From the NCBI GenBank assembly GCA_024500155.1, contig CM044858.1, forward strand, positions 26,678,786 to 26,742,785: a DNA stretch of 64,000 bases, in the 5' to 3' direction. The notes beneath the pieces were generated by a model, which saw only the letters and a list, made by a program, of their open reading frames with translations, was not told the origin of the DNA and did no database searches. Positions 22,404 through 33,788 of this stretch are shown in pieces; position 1 is the first letter of the stretch, and every line of letters starts with the position of its first letter. The position numbers were made by a program, and so were the translations under genes. The stretch is from Chenopodium formosanum (Eukaryota; Streptophyta; Magnoliopsida; Caryophyllales; Amaranthaceae).

Positions 22404-22612
22404 ATTCCTCCGTTTTTTTAGTTGCTACACTTTTATTTTTCACGGTTTCCTAGACATTTTTTTAAGAGGTGAAAGATAGAGAGAAAAATAAGAGGTACCC
22501 ATGTGGGTAGAAGAGAGATAGAGAGAAAGAAATGTAAAAAATGGACAGTGTTGCAACTAATTAAAAATTTCCAAAATAAGAAACTGTAGCAATTAAAGAG
22601 AAACGGAGGAAG
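22404..22612. mobile_element. Stowaway-like MITE
   Basis: Left ATTCCTCCGTTTTTTTAGTT, right AAAGAGAAACGGAGGAAG; both ends pair inverted (CTCCGTTT, TTGCTAC/GTAGCAA) and TA lies at both borders. The interior has AGAGAGA/TCTCTC-rich DNA and no ORF. Confidence 0.6.
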
Positions 22613-22689
22613 TAAAGCAAAAGGAAGTAAAAACAAAAAACTACTAAATAGATTGAAAGCAAATTTTAAAGACAAAAAAAAAAAAAACA

Positions 22690-22858
22690 GCTTATTGGTT
22701 CGGGAGGGATATTTGGTTCAGGTACCCATATTTTCAGGTATTCAAATTTACGGGTACCCATTCCTTATTGGATCGGTTTCGGTTATTGGTTTTGTCCTTA
22801 TTGGTTATCGGGTACCTGAACCGATAACGTTATTAGAACGGGTACCCATCCCATGCTC
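22690..22858. repeat. GGGTACC-rich repeat block inserted near gypsy gag
   Basis: Several direct and inverted copies of GGTACCCAT, GGTTATTGG and CGGGTACC. The style is the same as the ATCCGATCC element at 31799-32369, suggesting a non-autonomous hAT, but the ends and duplication could not be fixed. Confidence 0.3.
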
Positions 22859-23560
22859 TCCCCTAGGCAACACCTTGTCCTGGTTTTTCATCCGTTCTTC
22901 AATCAGACTAAGGTTGTGCTCCATGGCCTCCATGGCTCCATCCCACTCATTCTCTCCTCAACCTGGTCAACTCTTTGGGAAACCAAAGTCACCATTTTTT
23001 TAAACCTGGTGTTTGGGACGGTGGTGCTCAAATCTCCAGCAGTCACAAGATCGGTGCTCTAATATCACTAGTGAGAAAATACAAAGCTCAAGAATAGAAA
23101 ATCAAACTACAAAGCAATAAAACAGAATACAAATAAAGAAATAGCAGCCAAGGATGATCTTAGATTAATTGATAGGATAGTATCTTAGAGGATACCACTC
23201 TCCAAAGTATTTTGAGGATATCACTCTCCAAAACAATCAAGCCTAATACATACCCTCTCCCTACAATGACACCTTCTTTGTATTATACAAATAAGATACA
23301 AAAAGTACTATCATTTAATTGTGGTTTGTCTTCATTCTCCCTGCCCCTACTCCATGACTAAGGTGTGTGTCCCCTTCTTTCAGACAATCATAACAGTAAC
23401 AACAATTTACTTTCCTTTGTCAATTAATTCTCCTTGCCACCCCTGATGTACCGTGACCCTTAGCAGCTGCTATCTAGTCTCCTTGGGTTTCTTTAACTCC
23501 CCCCTGGTACTGGTGGTGTATACAGGTTGAGTGACAGAGTTCGTTACAATATCACTTGCT
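22859..23560 (-). mobile_element. Gypsy 5' LTR and gag-start fragment
   Basis: On the minus strand: an LTR ending TTTTCTCA near 23072, a primer-binding site TGATATTAGAGC (23056-23067, initiator tRNA-Met type with two changes), a leader, then ATG at 22933 opening MEAMEHNLSLIEERMKNQDK, the coiled-coil start of chromovirus gag. Coding ends at about 22859 where the GGGTACC block begins. The LTR's other border (about 23560) is approximate. The rest of the element is missing. Confidence 0.6.
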
Positions 23561-24400
23561 CCCCCTACCACCTTTGCTCCCCTTTCTCCCTACTTTTTCT
23601 ATCACTCAAGTCTTTTATGGTTTTGCAAATTTTAAGTCTTTTAATAATTTTATTTATTGCTTCCTCATCTTAGAATGACCTCCTCCGGTGCTCCTTATCT
23701 CTTTCTCTCGCATCGTCACCGTCACGTGTTCCCTATTTCCCTCTAACTCTTTTGTTCCCTCATCATCAGCTGCTCCTTTTCACTCCTCTATTGTGGTCTT
23801 AATAATTCAGTTCGTCCTAATTGCTCCCTCACCCTTCCTCACATCTTTTTTATATCACGTCTCATTTATATAGTCATGGTTATTAAAATGTTCACTTTTT
23901 ATAATTTAGATTTCTGTCATGTCATTAAAAAGCTATTATGTTCTTTAATGGTCTCCTAAAAGATCTTTAATTGTTATGACTCTTCTCTGCCTTGCATCAT
24001 TAAGGACCACAATCTTTCCATATCATCTTAGCCATCACCTACCCATCTTTTTTTTAGTCTTCCTTATTCCCCTCTCATTACTTCATTCCCCCCTTCCCCT
24101 TCCCCTTTCGCTTGCTCTTGCTCTCTCTTCCTTATTCCCCTCTCATTCCTTATTCTCTCCCTTCTCCTTTCGCTTGCTCCTTATTGTTCTCTCCCCCACC
24201 CCCACCTCTTTAATGGCTTTAACATTTTTAATAATCGTAGTCCTACGCCCCCACCCATCTCTTTCTAATGATTTTAACATTTTAAATAATCGTATTCCTA
24301 CGCCCCCCCCCCCCCCCCCCCCACTCTCTCTCTCTCTATCTCTCTCTAATGATTTTACCATTTTTAGTAATTGTCTCTTCCCATGAAATGGAAACCCCCT
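23561..24400 (+). repeat. Pyrimidine-rich low-complexity region
   Basis: CT-rich with repeated TTCCTTATTCCCCTCTCATT (about 24060 and 24130) and TCTAATGATTTTA-ACATTTT units. It includes a 20-base C run (24303-24322) directly followed by a CT microsatellite. Open frames here are low-complexity artefacts. Confidence 0.6.
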
Positions 24401-24574
24401 TTATGGCATGAAAATTGAGCTGAATTCATGATAAATATTAAATGCACTGGTTCATTGAGAAAAATATCAGTCTAAGTGCATAAATAAACAATACCCAAGT
24501 CCCAAAATTCAAAAGCACCAAAAAAAAAAAAAAAAAACCCTTGAATGATGTGACTAATAAATAAAGTAAGATAC

Positions 24575-24677
24575 CTGCCAAAGAATTCAAGTATACCAAA
24601 ATGTCCCTTAATGCTGCCCTTTCTCTGGCTGTTAGCCTTTTCACTTCAGCTCCGAACTTTTTCACTTCAGTTTCCAT
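24575..24677 (-). CDS. Exon-like ORF, unrecognised coiled-coil segment
   Basis: Minus strand: METEVKKFGAEVKRLTARER followed by AALRDILVYLNSLA, ending at a good donor (GGCAG|GTATCT, exon end 24575). The charged heptad pattern suggests a helix. A second acceptor-flanked frame, YGIQSDQCLRKAITEVEEAF, lies at about 24915-24982 upstream. I cannot name the gene; it may be a fragment or a surviving exon pair. Confidence 0.3.
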
Positions 24678-25272
24678 TCACCATTCCATCTTCCCTGATT
24701 ATTCTCTTCACAAACAAAGCAAAGATCAGTCAAAATTGGATTTTTACATGAAAATAATTTCAGCAAGAAAAGCAATTACCCACAATCCCACATTGTAAAT
24801 CAGAACAAAATCCTAGATTTTGTGATCTAGAGATAGAAAGACGGATACCATTAAGCCAACAAAAGGGTGAGTAATGTCGAAAAGTTTTTACAAGATTTGA
24901 TATTATTACGGAAAGCTTCTTCGACCTCAGTGATGGCCTTCCTTAAGCATTGATCCGATTGTATACCATACATCTATTAATTGAATAAAATAATTACAAT
25001 TTTAAAGAGGAAATATACGAAGTGCATAAATGAGTGATTACCAACAGAATTTTTGATTTGATGAGATAGTAGCCAAACCTGAAAATATATGAAATAAATC
25101 ATTTGCATTCATTTGGGATAATCTAAAAACCACGTTCAAAGGTAGAAGATAACGGAATCTATTGTATCACACCATCGCATGCTCATATTCTTTAATCTTA
25201 ATAGCCACTTAGATGAGAAATCTATAATATTAATTGACAACAAGAGATAAACCAATCACAATCTAAAATATA

Positions 25273-25493
25273 CTTCCTCCGTTTTTATTTACTTGCAACA
25301 CTGTGGCAAGCACTTTAAGGTCAAGATTATATAATGTAAACGGACAAACTATTCGATTCAAAATAATTTTTACACACGATACCTAACCCTACTCTAATCC
25401 TCATGTTAAAAAATCGCTTGTTTACCTTCACTAATCATCTCCTAAAAGTGCGTGCCTAAAAGGTGTGTTGCAAGTAAAAAGAAACAGAGGAAG
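25273..25493. mobile_element. Stowaway-like MITE
   Basis: CTTCCTCCGTTTTTATTTAC...TTGCAACAC at the left and its inverse GTGTTGCAAGTAAA...CAGAGGAAG at the right, with TA on both sides. 221 bp, non-coding. Confidence 0.75.
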
Positions 25494-26869
25494 TAAATAA
25501 CAAACATTTTCATTCAAATCAAGAGGCCATCAAGTAATGCTTCAGCAAAAGAAAAATGAGGATAGCTTCCAAATAATCCATAATATCAATTGTGAAATAT
25601 TATTATGACACCAAAAACACGAAAAAAATAAAAAGACCAAAAATACAGCAAATTGCCTTTCTCCATGGACCTTGTTTGAAAATTGATTGGGATGAAAAGT
25701 CAGCCTACATAAACTACAACTGTAAGTATATCAATCTATAAATGCAAAAAAGTTGTAGAATTTCAGCATTACTACAAAGAGGTGAGAGGACCTCGTCAAA
25801 CGTGTCAAAATTATGTGTCTAAATGGCCATGAACAGATTTATCAAGATTACAAGTCATTGTTGCATATTATAGTTATCCAAAGGGTTAAAATTTACCACA
25901 TGAAGGCGTTCAGTATGGAACATCACTAGAGGCAGCACTTTTGATAGACAGGTCAGGTTGGCATTTTTTGAAGCAGAGAGGTGCCAGATAAACATTCAAA
26001 TAAAGAAGAAAAGTCACCCATATATCCAGAATGTTGAATCCTGATTAAAATTGATAGCTAGCCTTGATTCCCCGGAAAAATAGCTACTGCATGCTATCCT
26101 ATCAATTAATCAAAAGATCACGATGTCAGCATTTTAAAATGGACTTAGCATGATGTCAGCTTCTCTAGAATACATTTTCAAAATTAATTTTACCAATAGC
26201 ACCAATAACCTAATCGTAATAACTAGACCTAAGTATTGTTACCAGCAAATTAAACACTAAAACAAGCATTTAGATTATTATACCAAATGTACGCACCAAT
26301 CAGCAAAATTACATACATGCACATCAAGAATACAAAGGCAGACAATAAAGATATAGATATTATTCAAATTTTATAAAAACGTATACACCATTCTGCAGAA
26401 ACACATATATGCACATCAAGAATGCAAAGCCAGACAGAAATATGCTAAAATACAGCTAAATATAGCCAACAAAGTCATTTAAATTAAGGGGAAGCATACC
26501 AAAACAGCCCGGCCAAACAGCTCGACCAAATTGCAAGCTGCTACGTAAAATTATGTCCTTTGTAAAATTATGTCCTTTGTAAACCAAACAGCCCGACCAA
26601 ATTGCAGAAATCAGCTCCTGATCATCACACAAACAAGGAAAACACTACAATTAGCAGGTAATCAATGAACACACACGCAACACAAACAGTACACCTATCT
26701 CCATGAATAACTATCCTCTGGCTTTAAAAATTTAACAAATCATTATCTTCAGTGTAGACAATAAATTTTACTTCATTTTAAATCATGATCATATTAATTG
26801 TATTTACAAGATAGCTATTAAAAGCATAGTAAAATAAAAGTGTTTCCACTTTGTAGCCTATTTCTAACT
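25494..26869. other. AT-rich DNA, no gene recognised
   Basis: Holds small direct duplications (AAATTATGTCCTTTGTAAA twice at about 26547-26585; GCACATCAAGAATACAAAG-like at 26320 and 26411). No coding signal. Confidence 0.4.
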
Positions 26870-27411
26870 TGCTAGAACTTAGCTCAGAACACAGGGATTA
26901 GGAAGATGAATAATGCAGAATGTAGCTAAGTAACAGATATTTGTATTGATGATCAGTGTAATCAAACAATACAATCACTCTTCATTCGAGAGGAAGAGTA
27001 TCTCTCCAAGTTTGTTTACTCAATAATGACTTGCATACCCTCCTCCTCAAGCAAACCTCTATTTAATACAATTAATCATAACAAACTAACTGACTTAGGG
27101 AATAACAAACTAAACCTCTAATTAATACAATTAATCATAACAAACTAAGTGACTAAGGGAATAACAAACTAAGTGACTTAGGGAATAACAAACTAAACCT
27201 CTATTTATTACAATTAATCATAACAAACTAACTGACTTAGGGAATAACAAACTAGGAAATGAATTACAAAATTGCCCTTAAGGCTAACAAACTTTCTAAC
27301 AGAATGTTCCAGCTCATTCATCAATTAGATGCTGAAGCTGATTTGGTTCTCCTTCGAGCATAAGTAAGCTGTATAGCAGGCCTGGGCTGAATATTGGGCT
27401 GGTCCCTTGCA
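26870..27411 (-). repeat. 3' LTR of the minus-strand gypsy
   Basis: 542 bp, TGCTAGAACTTAGCTC...TGGTCCCTTGCA in plus orientation. It matches 34392-34729 except for an internal 59-bp repeat expansion and a roughly 30-bp extra block near 27277-27307. It lies directly against the pyrimidine-rich complement of the polypurine tract. Confidence 0.85.
27053..27253. repeat. 59-bp tandem repeat, three units, in the 3' LTR
   Basis: Units at 27053-27111, 27112-27170 and 27195-27253, each starting AAACCTCTA and ending GGAATAACAAACT, with a 24-bp partial unit at 27171-27194. The 5' LTR copies hold only one unit, so the expansion is specific to this LTR. Confidence 0.85.
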
Positions 27412-28935
27412 ATACCCCCCTTCCCAAAGATTCACCTTGTCCTCAAGGTGGAAGTGAGGAAACCTACAATCCATCTCAGTAAAGTCCTCCCAAGTAGCTT
27501 CCCAATCTGGCAGCCCTTTCCATTGAATCAGAACTTCAGTAGCTGCTTGAGTGGTTCTCACCCCAAGCACTGCTTCTGGCTCAGTGTCAAGCACCAAGTC
27601 AGAAGTAAGCTAAGCAGGTAAGGGAGAAGCCTGCTGTCCTGCTCCCGAAGCTTTCTTGAGCTGGGAAATATGAAAAACTGGATGAACCCGAGCTGTAGCA
27701 GGAAGCTCTAGTTTGTATGCCACCTCTCCAATCCTTTGCACCACAGGATAAGGTCCATAGTAGCGTGGAGAAAGTTTTTCATATTTCCTTTTAGCCAATG
27801 TCTACTGTCTATAAGGCCTGAGCTTTACATACACCAAATCACCAACCTGAAATGAGCCCTCCCTTCTGCTCTTATTCTCATGTTGCCTCATATAAACTTG
27901 AGCTTTTGTGAGATGAAACTTGAGATCATCCAAGATAGCATCCCTCTCCAACAGTTGGTCCTCCAAAGAAGACACATTGGTGTTGCCAGGTGTAAAGCGC
28001 AACAAGTGAGGTGGGTCTCTCCCATAGACTGCCTTGAATGGAGAGCACTTAGTAGCTATTCTGCCATGGCAGCCATGTAGCCCAAGTCCTAGGTTCGCCA
28101 TTAATAAAGCAACGCAAGTAGGACTCCACACCTTTGTTCACAACCTCAATTTGGCTATCTGATTCCGGATGACATGAAGTGCTCCTTCTCAGCCGGTACC
28201 TTGAAGCTTGAGCAATTCTGACCAAAATACATTCAGAAAAATTGTCCCTCTCACAGACAATAGAGGATGGAATGCCATGAAGATGGACTATCTCCTTTGA
28301 GAAACTCTGAGCAGCCACAGTTTAAGCAGTGAATGGGTGTTTCAAGGGTATGAAATGGCCATACTTGGACAACCTATCAACCACAACAAGAATCGAATCC
28401 CACCCCAAAGATTTTGGCAATCCCTCTATAAAATCCATGGATATGTCCTCCCAAACTTTGTCCGGAATGGGCAAGGATTGGAGCAATCCAAGAGAGGAGA
28501 GAGTGGATGCCTTATTTTGTTGGCAAACATGGCAGCGCTTGACATAGTTGGTGACATCTTTCCTCATGCCTTCCCAATACCATTCCCCTGCTAACCTTTG
28601 ATAAGTCTTTAGATCACCAACATGACCACCAACAGGTGAATATTCTTTGAGAAAAAGAGTAATGAGCTCAGAATTCCTTGGAACAACCACTCTGCCCTTA
28701 GACGTCAGAATCCCATTTGCAAGGTAAACCACTTGGGAACATCTCCTCCATTTTGCAATTGAGAAGTCAGCTTTTGCAGTGCTTGATCCTTGACAATAAA
28801 TCCATGAACAACCTCCCAATTTAGCCCACAAGTAGTGATTAAAGCAGAACACTCTCGGGAAAATTGGCGAGATGATGCATCGGCCACTTTGTTACCAGGT
28901 CCGGGTTTGTAGTGAATTTCAAAGGTGTATCCCAA
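27325..28935 (-). pseudogene. Gypsy RNase H end, integrase and chromodomain, broken
   Basis: In minus-strand order: YTFEIHYKPGPGNKVADASS (RNase H end), GGHVGDLKTYQRL...CHVCQQNK (integrase HHCC zinc finger), MDFIEGLPKS and VVVDRLSKYGHFIPLK (integrase core), FKAVYGRDPPHLLRF and PRYYGPYPVVQRIGEVAYKL (C-terminal integrase), then VLIQWKGLPDWEATWEDF (chromodomain). Frames change at about 28705, 28320, 28050, 27800 and 27600. The chromodomain frame continues through the polypurine tract and stops at 27325, 87 bases inside the 3' LTR. Chromodomains direct integration to modified chromatin. Confidence 0.85.
27412..27426 (-). other. Polypurine tract of the minus-strand gypsy
   Basis: Minus strand reads GGGAAGGGGGGTAT immediately before the 3' LTR, the plus-strand priming site for reverse transcription. 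Confidence 0.7.
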
Positions 28936-29563
28936 TCAATGTTACAAGGAACGGGATTCGATTCGAAACGTGGTATGGAAACGAATACGCGGAACGCTAC
29001 CCGTGGTGAATCCGGTACGATTGGGTACGAAATAGTAAATTAATAAAAAAAAATATAGGTGATTTTTACTAATAGATTTTATATTAGAAATTAAAATAAA
29101 CACAAATATATAATAATTCCTCCAAAAATATGTATTTAGGTGAGTGGATTGCTAAAAAATTAGAGTATATAAAATAGAAGGCCCAAGTTGCTCATTGAAA
29201 AAAGGCCTAGTTGTTGATAGAGGTTAAGCCATTCACCAATTGAAACAAAACCCTAGCTGACACCCTAGTAAAATGTTACTGCTATGAGGAGAGAGAAAAA
29301 AGTCAGAAAATTTTCAAAAATTAAATAAGCAATGCACGTGAAAGAAGGAAGAGAGAGAATTTTGCACTGCAAATGTTGGGAAACAACCCATTAGAAGTTG
29401 CAGAGGGAGAACAACCGTCTTCGGTCAGCCACAACTAGGAGTCGCCACCTTCAGCGTTCTGGTTCGCGACCACTAGCGACTCAGTTCGCGTTTGTTCCAC
29501 GTTCCGGTTCGCACGAATCAGTTCGCGATTCGTGGCACCGTACCGCGTTCCTTGTAACGTTGA
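28936..29563. mobile_element. 628-bp TIR element inserted in gypsy RNase H
   Basis: Ends TCAATGTTACAAGGAACG and, inverted, TCAACGTTACAAGGAACG: 17 of 18 match. It is flanked by TCCCAA on both sides (28930-28935, 29564-29569; possibly 7 bp, ATCCCAA). It splits the conserved LLG/YTFEI junction of RNase H. The interior has CGATTCG-rich subterminal repeats and no transposase. The superfamily is uncertain: the duplication is too short for a standard hAT and too long for Stowaway or Tourist. Confidence 0.75.
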
Positions 29564-30655
29564 TCCCAACAACTTACTCACTCACCCATTTCTGATATGC
29601 TTGTTATCTTAAAGTAACACAGCCCCAAGACCATGGCCAAATGCATCTGTCTCCACAATGAATGGCCGAGAAAAATCTGGCATAGCTAGGATGGGAGCTC
29701 GAGTCATAGCTGCTTTCAAGGACTCGAACGCCTTAGTACCCTCCCCTGTCCACCCCCAACATTCCTTTCGGAGTTTGGTCTGTCAAGGGACAAGCAATCA
29801 AAGCATAATTCTGAATGAACTTTCTATAATACCCCGTGAGTCCCAAAAAACTACAAAGCTCCTTGAGGCTAAGAGGAACAGACCAATCTAGCATTGCTTG
29901 GACTTTAGCTGCATCGACCTCTACCCCTGCTGCCGAAATTATATGACCTAAATAGGCCACCCGTGACTTCCCTATGTTACATTTCTTAAGGTTAGCATAG
30001 AGTTGGTGTGAGGCCAAGGTGACCAAAACTTGCTACAAATGATCCTTGTGCTCTGCCATAGACTTACTGTAAACTAGGATGTCATCACAGAAAACCAAGA
30101 CGAACTTCCGCGGATATGGTCTAAACACCTCATTCATTAATGACTCGAAAGTGGCAGGAGCATTAGTGAGGCCGAATGGCATCACTAAAAATTCATAATG
30201 CTCTTCGTGAGTTCTAAAAGCGGTTTTATGAACATTCGCTTCCTTAACCCGAATCTGGTGGTGATACCCTGATTTGAGGTCTAATTTAGTGAACACCGTT
30301 GCCCCAAATAATTCATCCAACAACTCATCAATCACGGGAATAGGAAACTTGTCAGGTACAATTTCTTTATTTAAAGCTCGATAATTTACACAGAAACGCC
30401 ACGATCCATCCTTCTTTTTGACTAAAAGAACATAACTAGAGAAAGCACTAGTTGAGGGTTGAATTATACCTGAGCATATCCTTCACTAATTTCTCGATTT
30501 CATCTTTCTGGTATTTTGGGTGTAAGGGCGAACACTGACTAGGTTGACTAGGTTTGCTCCACTCTTCAAGGAGATGGAATGATCGATCTGCCATTGAGGA
30601 AAAAACCACCGGGCATGTGAAAAACCCCTTGGTATTGAGTGAGCAACATAGAATA
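29564..30655 (-). pseudogene. Gypsy reverse transcriptase and RNase H start, broken
   Basis: Minus strand: QKDEIEKLVKDML-like, KKDGSWRFCVNYRALNKE, VIDELLDELFGATVFTKLDL, VMPFGLTNAPATFESLMNEV and FVLVFCDDILVYSKSM (catalytic DD present), then AYLGHIISAAGVEVDAAKVQ and LTGYYRKFIQNYALIACPL. After the start of RNase H (LGAVLL) about 90 residues are missing, and a stop replaces a residue in WVSE-stop-VVG just before the inserted TIR element. Confidence 0.85.
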
Positions 30656-31553
30656 AAAATGCGGTATCAGTCAATATATATGTATATGTATACATATACA
30701 TATATATATATATGTATATGTATATATATATATTATAATTATTACTTAAATTTAAGGCAGCTAAATTCGAATTTCACTAAAATAAATACGAATACACACT
30801 ACACATGGTGCACAGCTGTAGAAGAGTACTCCCTCCGTCCCTTTATTACATGTCTATTTCTCATTTTGAACAGGAATTAAGAAAGCTAAAGATTTCTTAA
30901 AACTAAAAAATTGGGAGTACAAATGTGCATGTGGGGTTAGAGAGAGATAGAGAGAAAGAAAAAAGTTGTTAAGAATTAGGAGAGAGAAAGTATTGGGAAT
31001 TGATGTAAAGTATAAAAAAGAAAAAGAAAAATGATGACAAATCATCAAAACAAAAACAATATTGGCAAAAAGTACAACCTATAAATAGAAATAGGCACTT
31101 AATTTTGATCACCCCAAAAAGGAATACAGGCATGTAATAAAGGGACGGAGGGAGTACTAAATTAAAGTGAGAGAAGAGGTCTAGAAAAATATCACGTGGT
31201 ATTTTTCAATTTTTTTTGAAAAAATCCTGCCCCACTATCCCCACCTACCCAAAAGATGATTATTTAAATAAAAAAATCCATTCTCTCTCTCCCCTGAGCA
31301 ACTAGTTTCTCTCTCCTCTTTCAAGAACTCTATCGATTCTAATGGAGGTTTCTCCATTTTTTTTCCTTTCTTTTCCTTAAAACGGAAGTAATTTATTGGA
31401 AATTAACCAAATGTGAGTTAATATCAGTCAATGCGGGCGAAATTTAGTTCGTATCGATTGAATCGGCCGAAAACTCGGTGTTTTACTGCATCAAATCGGG
31501 AAATCTCGGATCGGTATGCTTGAATCCTGGTACATACCGGCCGCATTTTTATT
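30656..31553. other. Insertion interval within gypsy RT leader
   Basis: Gypsy coding similarity ends at about 30655 and resumes at about 31560. The interval holds a TATG/TA microsatellite (30676-30735), a complete Stowaway MITE (30829-31154) and unassigned sequence. Its borders share a 10-base inverted phrase (AAAAATGCGG left, CCGCATTTTT right), hinting at a single host transposon carrying the MITE, but no duplication confirms it. Confidence 0.45.
30829..31154. mobile_element. Stowaway MITE
   Basis: 326 bp, CTCCCTCCGTCCCTTTATTA...CATGTCTATTT at the left, inverted at the right (CATGTAATAAAGGGACGGAG...GGAG), with TA on both sides. Classic Tc1/mariner-Stowaway ends. Non-coding. Confidence 0.9.
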
Positions 31554-31798
31554 TTATGGTGAGCAAAGGTTTGAGAGCTGCTGGTGGTTGCGGCTCCTCC
31601 TCACCCGAATTCTCCGGATGGTTCAACTCCAATAAAACACCATGGCCAGTGGATGGTTTTCACCATCGCCTTGAGTGTTATACAAGTGCGCCCCTGAGGA
31701 CCCCCCCTTAATGTCACCAAATCACCACCAACTTGCAACCATAGTGTTTGGGTCTTCCAATTCGAAGAAATAGTTCCCAATTTTTCGAGCCATTGGAC
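31554..31798 (-). pseudogene. Gypsy protease-RT linker fragment
   Basis: Minus strand VQWLEKLGTISSNWKTQTLW and TCITLKAMVKTI align with the protease C-terminal/linker region of the intact relative at 40560-40715. It is separated from the protease by the hAT element at 31799-32369. Confidence 0.8.
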
Positions 31799-32369
31799 TA
31801 GGGGTGTCCGTTCGGTTTTCGATTTGGATCTAGTCCAAATCCGATCCAATCCGAAATATAATTCGGTTTTTAATTTTCCAATCCGATCCGATCCGAATTT
31901 CTCTCCTAATCCAATCCAATCCAATCCAAATTAAAATTCGGTTATTTGAATCCGATCCGAAAATCCGAATTATAATATATTATTTTTTAGCGCCTAATAT
32001 GATTATAAAATAAAACTTTAATATAAATAAAAGTCTTCAAAATCATGATTAATATAAATATTTCAACGTCAAGTCATTAATTAATTAATACATAGTCTCC
32101 CTAATTTATTTTATGTAGTAGTAAGTATTTAAGCTAAACTTCAAAAAACAAAGAAATCTATTTTTATACAAGCTTAATATTACAATTCGGTTTTCAGTTT
32201 GGATTGGATCCAATTAGGGTGAATCCGATCCAATCAGAAAATCCGAATTTTCAAAAAATCTTAATCCGATCCGATCCGATCCGATTTGAAGTTTGAATCC
32301 GATCCGAATTGATAATTCGGTTTGGATTGGATTGGATTTCGGTTTTTATCCGAATTATGGACACCCCTA
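31799..32369. mobile_element. Non-autonomous hAT element with ATCCGATCC repeats
   Basis: 571 bp with ends TAGGGGTGTCC and its inverse GGACACCCCTA, flanked by a perfect 8-bp duplication CATTGGAC (31791-31798 and 32370-32377), which is diagnostic for hAT. Arms carry many CCGATCCGA/GGATCGGAT-type subterminal repeats around an AT-rich core. No transposase; the broken hAT at 15420-18769 need not be its partner. Confidence 0.92.
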
Positions 32370-32377
32370 CATTGGAC

Positions 32378-33788
32378 CCCCAAGATGAAATCCGAATTAC
32401 CCATGGGAAGAACAAGGAAATCCTCGACAATTAAGACCCCCTATAGCTCTAGCAACACACCCACGCACACTCCTTCTCCTTGTACAGCCGCTCCGGTACC
32501 AAAGTAACCCCAAAACTCTTGGATTCTGTAATAGGCAATTGCAAGTGTTTCGCCGCCACCGTCGAAATAAAATTATGGGTCGTACCCGGATCCACCATCA
32601 CAATCACCTTGCCTCCATTGATAACACCCTCCATTCGCATGGTCTTTGGGCTGGTGGTGCCCATGATAGAACAAAGAGAGAACCCAGGTGAAGGATTAAG
32701 TGGTAAAGAAAGGGGCGGCGATGCAAGCGGTTCAATTTCAGCGGCGGCGAGCTCTTTAGTGTCGCCGTCGTCTCCTTCATCGTCATCCAAAGTGAGCAAA
32801 ACGCTCAGCTTACGGCGGCGGCAGCGGTGGTTTATATGCCACTTCTCATCACAACGGAAACATAAGCCCTATTCCCGCCTTTGTTGAGCCTCCTTCTCCG
32901 TTAACCGCCTTATGTCGCCGGTGGATTTGGGAAATTGGTGGGTGGTTCAATTTTGGGAAAATTGGGTCGTAGTGTTTAGATTTGAGTTTGTGTTTAGGTT
33001 CGGGTTATTTGGGTAGGTGGGTTGTGGGTTGGATCTGAAATTCAGGTTTGGGGCTCGCCAAGTGGGTAGGCTTCCAATGGGCTTGGGCTTTCAATTTTTC
33101 TTCAATCCTCATGGATAACTCCATGGCCTAGTCTAAGTGACCGGATCTAGGATCCGAACTTCGACCCGGATATCCTCTCTTAAGCCATTGATGTATTAGC
33201 CTTTTGCGATTTCCTTAGGCACCCCATCAATTGGAGCCAAGAGCTCAATGAAACGGCGTCTGTAGTCGGCCACCGAGCTGGTTTGTTGATGAGCGAGCCA
33301 CTGCTTGTGCAGCGTGCCGGTGGCGGTCGTTCGAAAGCGTCGGAGAATCAGTTTCTTCAAATCATCCCACGAGAGCAAAGGGTGGCGCCGATGCTAAGGC
33401 GTCGTCCACGAGCGCAACCACTATCCTCGGCGGTTAACTGGGAAAAATGGAAGAATCGCTCAGGGTTTGTGCCATCAAACAAGGGCAAATCGAGTTTTCT
33501 CAATTTCCAATTCGAATGCCCACTGTCACCATACTCCAAACGTTGTTGCGAGCCAGCGAATGAATTATCCCACTGATATGGCGGTCAATTCTCCATGGAT
33601 GAGCGGTTGTCCGAAGCGGAGCAGCAAACTGACAGTGAGATCCGATTTGAACATCGCCAAAGCCTCCGTGATCTACTAACAACACGACCAGGTACTCCAG
33701 CAATCTCTTGCAATCTCTTGTTCCAGCAAATTCAAGTGTTGCTCATGGGTCAGACGAGCCATCTACTTCTCCGGCGAGGATCGAGAGT
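32378..33788 (-). pseudogene. Gypsy gag, zinc knuckle and protease, broken
   Basis: Minus strand: WKLRKLDLPLFDGTNPERFF, LSWDDLKKLILRRFRTTATG and ADYRRRFIELLAPIDGVP (gag capsid-like region), then RRLTEKEAQQRRE, a stop, and CFRCDEKWHINHRC (CCHC zinc knuckle, near 32850), and VIVMVDPGTTHNFISTVAAK (protease with DPG in place of DSG). Frameshifts and stops are frequent; about 32890-33190 is poorly conserved. Confidence 0.8.

Noticed and set aside
23976..24386. 136-residue frame rich in Leu, Pro and Ser
   Set aside because: CT-rich low-complexity DNA including poly-C; no conserved motif.
27053..27253. Regularly spaced repeats considered as CRISPR
   Set aside because: Units are contiguous with no unique spacers, in a plant LTR.
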